Shown here one piece after another: positions 60,546 through 63,672 of a DNA stretch of 63,672 bases; position 1 is the first letter of the stretch; every line of letters begins with the position of its first letter. Below the pieces are notes generated by a model. That model was not told where the DNA came from, searched no databases, and saw only the letters and a list, made by a program, of their open reading frames with translations. Position numbers and translations under genes: made by a program. Source of the DNA: Syntrophobacter sp. SbD2 (GTDB lineage: Bacteria; Desulfobacterota; Binatia; UBA9968); NCBI GenBank assembly GCA_945889495.1, contig CAMDBU010000010.1, positions 1-63,672 of the forward strand, read 5' to 3'.

Positions 60546-61550
60546 CTACAAGCGATAAAAACTTTTCGCGTTGCCGGCGAGGATTTTCTGTTTGGTCTCA
60601 TCCGAGATGTCCTTGCGTTTGACCACTTGGCTGACGCTGTGCGGCCATTCCATGTCCCAGTGCGGATAGTCCGAGGCGTACATCATGCACTCGTCGCCGA
60701 ACTGTTGGATCGCCAGCGGCAACGCCGACTCTTCGCCTTCGCAGGTGAAGTAGCAACGGTGGTCTTTGATGTACTCGCTGGGGAGCATCTTCAACGGCTC
60801 CATCTCGGATTTGCGAATAATATATTTCTCGTCGAAGCGCTCCATCCAGTAGGGCAGGAAGCCGACACCGGCTTCGAGGAAACCGACTTTCAGTTTAGGA
60901 AATCGGTCGAGCACGCCGTTGGAAATGATCGACACCACCGAGAGCATCTGCTCGAAGGGGTGAGACGTCATATGCACGCCGATGTATTTGTGAAAGCGGG
61001 TATTGCCGACTGCGACCTGGGCGGTGGCGTGAAAGCCGATGGGCACGCCGAGCTCTTGGGCGGCGGCGTAGATCGGATCGAATTGCGGTTGGCCCAAATC
61101 CAAACCCTGCTGCACGTAGGTCGGCATCATGACGCCGACGGCGCCTTTCTCGTTGACAGCGCGGCGCACTTCCTTGGCCGCTTCGGCGACTACTTGGGGC
61201 GCGACCACGGCGGCGTATTTGACCCGGCCGCCGCTTTCTTGACAGAAATCGTAAGCCCAGTCGTTGTAGGCCTTGGCCAATTCCACCGCCAGGTCGAGCT
61301 CGCGCACCAGACCGATGGCCAGCGCATTACTCGGATAGGCGACCGCGTCGCCGATCTTTTCGACATCGAGATCCTTGCAGTATTCCGCCGGATTGGCCGG
61401 CTTTCTGCCCGTTGTGTCGTTTAAAAAAATGTCCCAGCCGAAGGACGGAAAATAGGGGCCGCTGCGAGCGCGGAATTTTTCCGGCAAGTATTGTTTATAG
61501 GCGGCGCCGTCTAGATGGTGCGCGTCGGCGTCGATGATGGTGAACTCCAA
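60546..61550 (-). CDS. Amidohydrolase-2 family protein
   Basis: The product has 334 residues: 'FTIIDADAHHLDGAAYKQYL' at the N-terminus, 'ELGVPIGFHATAQ', 'GVLDRFPKLKVGFLEAGVGF', and 'MYASDYPHWDMEWPHSVSQV' with the metal-binding aspartate. It is homologous to the proteins at 16369 and 54309, and closest to the former in the 'DYPH...EWPHS' motif. It is 64 bases upstream of the enoyl-CoA hydratase gene. Confidence 0.87.
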   Translation of the reverse strand: MEFTIIDADAHHLDGAAYKQYLPEKFRARSGPYFPSFGWDIFLNDTTGRKPANPAEYCKDLDVEKIGDAVAYPSNALAIGLVRELDLAVELAKAYNDWAYDFCQESGGRVKYAAVVAPQVVAEAAKEVRRAVNEKGAVGVMMPTYVQQGLDLGQPQFDPIYAAAQELGVPIGFHATAQVAVGNTRFHKYIGVHMTSHPFEQMLSVVSIISNGVLDRFPKLKVGFLEAGVGFLPYWMERFDEKYIIRKSEMEPLKMLPSEYIKDHRCYFTCEGEESALPLAIQQFGDECMMYASDYPHWDMEWPHSVSQVVKRKDISDETKQKILAGNAKSFYRL

Positions 61551-61572
61551 GGTGAATCCTCCAGAGGGGAAC

Positions 61573-61635
61573 GTTTCGGGTTACGGGTTTTGGGTTTCGG
61601 GTTGAACCCGTAACGTCAAACCCGTAACCCGAAAC
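61573..61635. repeat. Perfect 18-base inverted repeat
   Basis: GTTTCGGGTTACGGGTTT (61573-61590) is perfectly inverted as AAACCCGTAACCCGAAAC (61618-61635). The loop also holds GGGTTTCGGGTT and AACCCGTAACG, so the whole element is built of GGGTTACGGGTTT-type units. It lies in the 89-base gap between the permease stop and the amidohydrolase ATG. It lacks a T-tract. Confidence 0.75.
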
Positions 61636-61639
61636 TAAT

Positions 61640-63334
61640 TTAGTCCTGTAAACCGTACCTCTGGGCGATGGCGCGGAACGCCGTGCCGACGCACACCGTA
61701 CCGATGGTGATGATCAGGCTGAAGGCGGCGAGCTCGCCGACATGGCCGTTGTCCCAGAGTTCCCAGATGGTCACGGCGACCACTTGCGAGCCCGGCGAGT
61801 AGAGCAGGAGCGCGATGGACAGTTCTTTGAAGGTGATCAGGAAAATGTAAATCCAGCCGGCCAAGAGCGCTGGCATGATCAGCGGGATGACCACATGGCG
61901 GACCATTTGAAACCAAGTTGCGCCGCTGGTCATGGCGCCTTCTTCGAGTTCTTTATGCAGGCTCAGTAGCGCCGAGTGGCTGAAGCGAATCCCGTAGGGC
62001 AGGTAGCGGGCGACAAACGCCAAAACGAGAATCCAAATCGTGCCGTACACCGGCACCGGCAAGTAGAGATACATTTTCAAGATCGCGATGCCCATGACGA
62101 TGCCGGGAAATACCAGCGGCAGCATCGCCATATGGTCCAAGAGCCAGCGGGCCTTGATCTGGGCGCGGACGATGATCCAGGCGGCTAGGAAGGTGATGAT
62201 TACGGCAGCGGTGGCTGAAGTGATGCTGACGGTGAGGCTGTTCATCACCGAACGGATGACGCCGCTGTCGTTGAAAGCGGTGACGTAATTATTCAGCGTC
62301 AACAGCTCCAAAGCCTTGCGCGACGGAGCTTGGGCGAAGGGCAGGAACGACGACCAGGTCATCGCGATGATCGGAAATAATTGCAAGAGCGGCAGCACCA
62401 GCATCAACGTGCCGCCGAGCCAGCGCCATTTGCCGAGCGCGACCCGGGTGGGGCGGAAATTTTTGCCGCTGATGGTGGTGAATTTATAGGTCTTGCTGGT
62501 GATCCGATAGTAGGGGATCAGGCCCAGGGCGACCAGGCCGATGAGGATGATCGAGTAGGCGCTGGCCTCACCGTATTTGGGGATCAGGCCGCCTTTGATT
62601 TGTAGATAGATTTTCGTCGTCAGCACTTCGACGCCGGCCGGGATGCCGATCAGCGCGGGAATCTCGAATGCTTCCAGCGAGCGAATGATGGTGAGGATCA
62701 GCACCGCCAGGACGCTCGGTAGCGCCAACGGGAAGGTGACTCGGCGAAACACTTGCCAGCCTGTGCTGCCGGCGGTGGTGGCGGCTTCTTCCAGGGACGG
62801 GTCCATGGAGCGAAACGGTGTCGACATCAACAAGAAGACGATGGGGATCCACAGGAAGCTCTCGACCAGCACCATGCCGCCCATGGAAAAGATGTTAAAC
62901 AACGGGCCGCCGGTGTAGGCGATCCAGGGCGCGTTGATCATGCCGGCCTTGGGACCGAGGAGCATGATCCAGCCGACGACTTTGATGATGCCGGGAATGG
63001 CGAAGGAGATGTAGGCGGAAATATAGGCGAGCTTGCGGAACGGCGCGTCGCTGCGCTCGGCCAACCAGGCGAGCGCGGTGCCGTAGACCAGTGCCACCGA
63101 TGAGCTGCCAAAGGAGTAGATCAGCGAGTTGGTCAAGAGCGTCTTCACATCGCCCAGGGAATCAACGATGTTGGCGAAATGCTGAATCGTGAAACTGCCA
63201 GCTTGCAGCCCGCGGTCGGTGACCAGGCTGGTGTGCAGGATGAAAAAGAACGGCGGCAGCACCAAGTAGGCCAGCGTCACGCCGGTGAGCACGAACATGA
63301 TATGGGCGGGATTCCGCATCATTAGAGCAAACAT
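61640..63334 (-). CDS. Iron-type ABC transporter permease, two-domain (FbpB-like)
   Basis: The 564-residue membrane protein has two fused permease domains of the FbpB/ThiP type, about 12 membrane spans. The first domain covers roughly residues 1-280, with the EAA loop near 'LEEAATTAGSTGWQVFRRVT'. The second covers 300-564, with its EAA loop near 'LEEGAMTSGATWFQMVRHVV'. It would pair with a family-1 binding protein, two of which are near (58596 and 25157 types), and an ATPase absent from this window. It is the first gene of the run ending at 56931. Confidence 0.88.
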   Translation of the reverse strand: MFALMMRNPAHIMFVLTGVTLAYLVLPPFFFILHTSLVTDRGLQAGSFTIQHFANIVDSLGDVKTLLTNSLIYSFGSSSVALVYGTALAWLAERSDAPFRKLAYISAYISFAIPGIIKVVGWIMLLGPKAGMINAPWIAYTGGPLFNIFSMGGMVLVESFLWIPIVFLLMSTPFRSMDPSLEEAATTAGSTGWQVFRRVTFPLALPSVLAVLILTIIRSLEAFEIPALIGIPAGVEVLTTKIYLQIKGGLIPKYGEASAYSIILIGLVALGLIPYYRITSKTYKFTTISGKNFRPTRVALGKWRWLGGTLMLVLPLLQLFPIIAMTWSSFLPFAQAPSRKALELLTLNNYVTAFNDSGVIRSVMNSLTVSITSATAAVIITFLAAWIIVRAQIKARWLLDHMAMLPLVFPGIVMGIAILKMYLYLPVPVYGTIWILVLAFVARYLPYGIRFSHSALLSLHKELEEGAMTSGATWFQMVRHVVIPLIMPALLAGWIYIFLITFKELSIALLLYSPGSQVVAVTIWELWDNGHVGELAAFSLIITIGTVCVGTAFRAIAQRYGLQD

Positions 63335-63672
63335 AAATACTCCTCTTTCAAACCGGCAATGCCGGTCCTTCGGTAACAGCTGTTCGGCAGTCCATTGGCT
63401 GGGAGATATATATTACAAATGGGGCGCGGAAGACAATTGGCCTCGGGGAAGTAAGGAGTAAATAGTTAGGAGTGAGGAGTCGGGGAGAATGGCGCGTGGC
63501 CCAGTCGATCTGCTGACTCCTTACTACTGATTCTGCTGAAAAACCCTATTGCAAATTTAGTATTCGCGCAACGAAAGCGCAGTGAGCATTGATAAAGGTA
63601 GCGGCAGACTTTAATTTGAATTCATGAGCGTACAACGGATGAGTTCACAGCGGAGTTTTTATCACACGGGTT
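63335..63672. other. Right-edge non-coding stretch
   Basis: No gene is recognisable in these 338 bases. A short inverted repeat GTAAGGAGT (63451-63459) / ACTCCTTAC (63516-63524) is set among several further GGAGT units. The remainder is A/T-richer than the neighbouring gene. Confidence 0.45.

Overview
The window is a high-GC bacterial chromosome segment, probably from an uncultured soil or sediment bacterium. The mix of many orphan solute-binding proteins, amidohydrolases, CaiB/BaiF and MmgE/PrpD proteins and LLM oxidoreductases is what I associate with Binatota/Tectomicrobia-like or deltaproteobacterial metagenome lineages. That placement is inference, because no rRNA, tRNA or conserved phylogenetic marker is present. 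I saw no tRNA, rRNA, CRISPR array or intact transposase.

Layout. 0.3-7.0 kb: solute-binding proteins paired with a flavin oxidoreductase and an amidohydrolase. 7.3-11.6 kb: an island that looks less GC-rich than its surroundings. It holds a minus-strand ubiquitin-like operon (single-domain multiubiquitin protein, DUF6791-like/ThiF E1-like protein, DUF6527 protein), divergent from a plus-strand sigma factor-like / XRE / ImmA-IrrE operon. This is the most interesting part of the window. 11.8-26.2 kb: an orphan antitoxin-like gene, then thirteen close-packed minus-strand genes, seven of them solute-binding proteins, mixed with an epimerase, an amidohydrolase, an MmgE/PrpD protein, an alpha/beta hydrolase and a polysaccharide-deacetylase-like protein. 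26.3-29.1 kb: a BoxB-like di-iron oxygenase with a thioredoxin-like [2Fe-2S] ferredoxin and a NuoF-like flavoprotein, closed by a clear terminator. 29.2-33.5 kb: ptsP, divergent from a VOC protein and a CapA-like protein. 33.6-40.3 kb: a minus-strand operon with a solute-binding protein, a racemase-fold protein, MmgE/PrpD and a Dpp-type transporter whose binding-protein gene is frameshifted. 40.5-43.2 kb: a D-aminoacylase-type deacylase and a Bug-family protein. 43.4-46.4 kb: a toxin-antitoxin cluster with a decayed vapC. 46.5-51.4 kb: a binding protein, a dienelactone hydrolase and a pair of M16 peptidases. 51.7-57.6 kb: a double CoA-transferase, an amidohydrolase, a Phd/VapC pair, a DNA glycosylase and an isochorismatase-like hydrolase. 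57.6-63.3 kb: two binding proteins, an enoyl-CoA hydratase, an amidohydrolase and an iron-type ABC permease.

How the genes fit together. The recurring unit is one or more secreted solute-binding proteins next to a catabolic enzyme acting on amides, carboxylates or CoA thioesters. Seventeen binding proteins are present (seven SsuA/NMT1-like, seven family-1, two Bug-like, one DppA-like), but only three ABC permeases and no ABC ATPase. They must share membrane components encoded elsewhere or act as sensors. Several kinds of short intergenic repeats and hairpins lie between the operons, and two repeat tracts have been taken into a gene start or a signal peptide.
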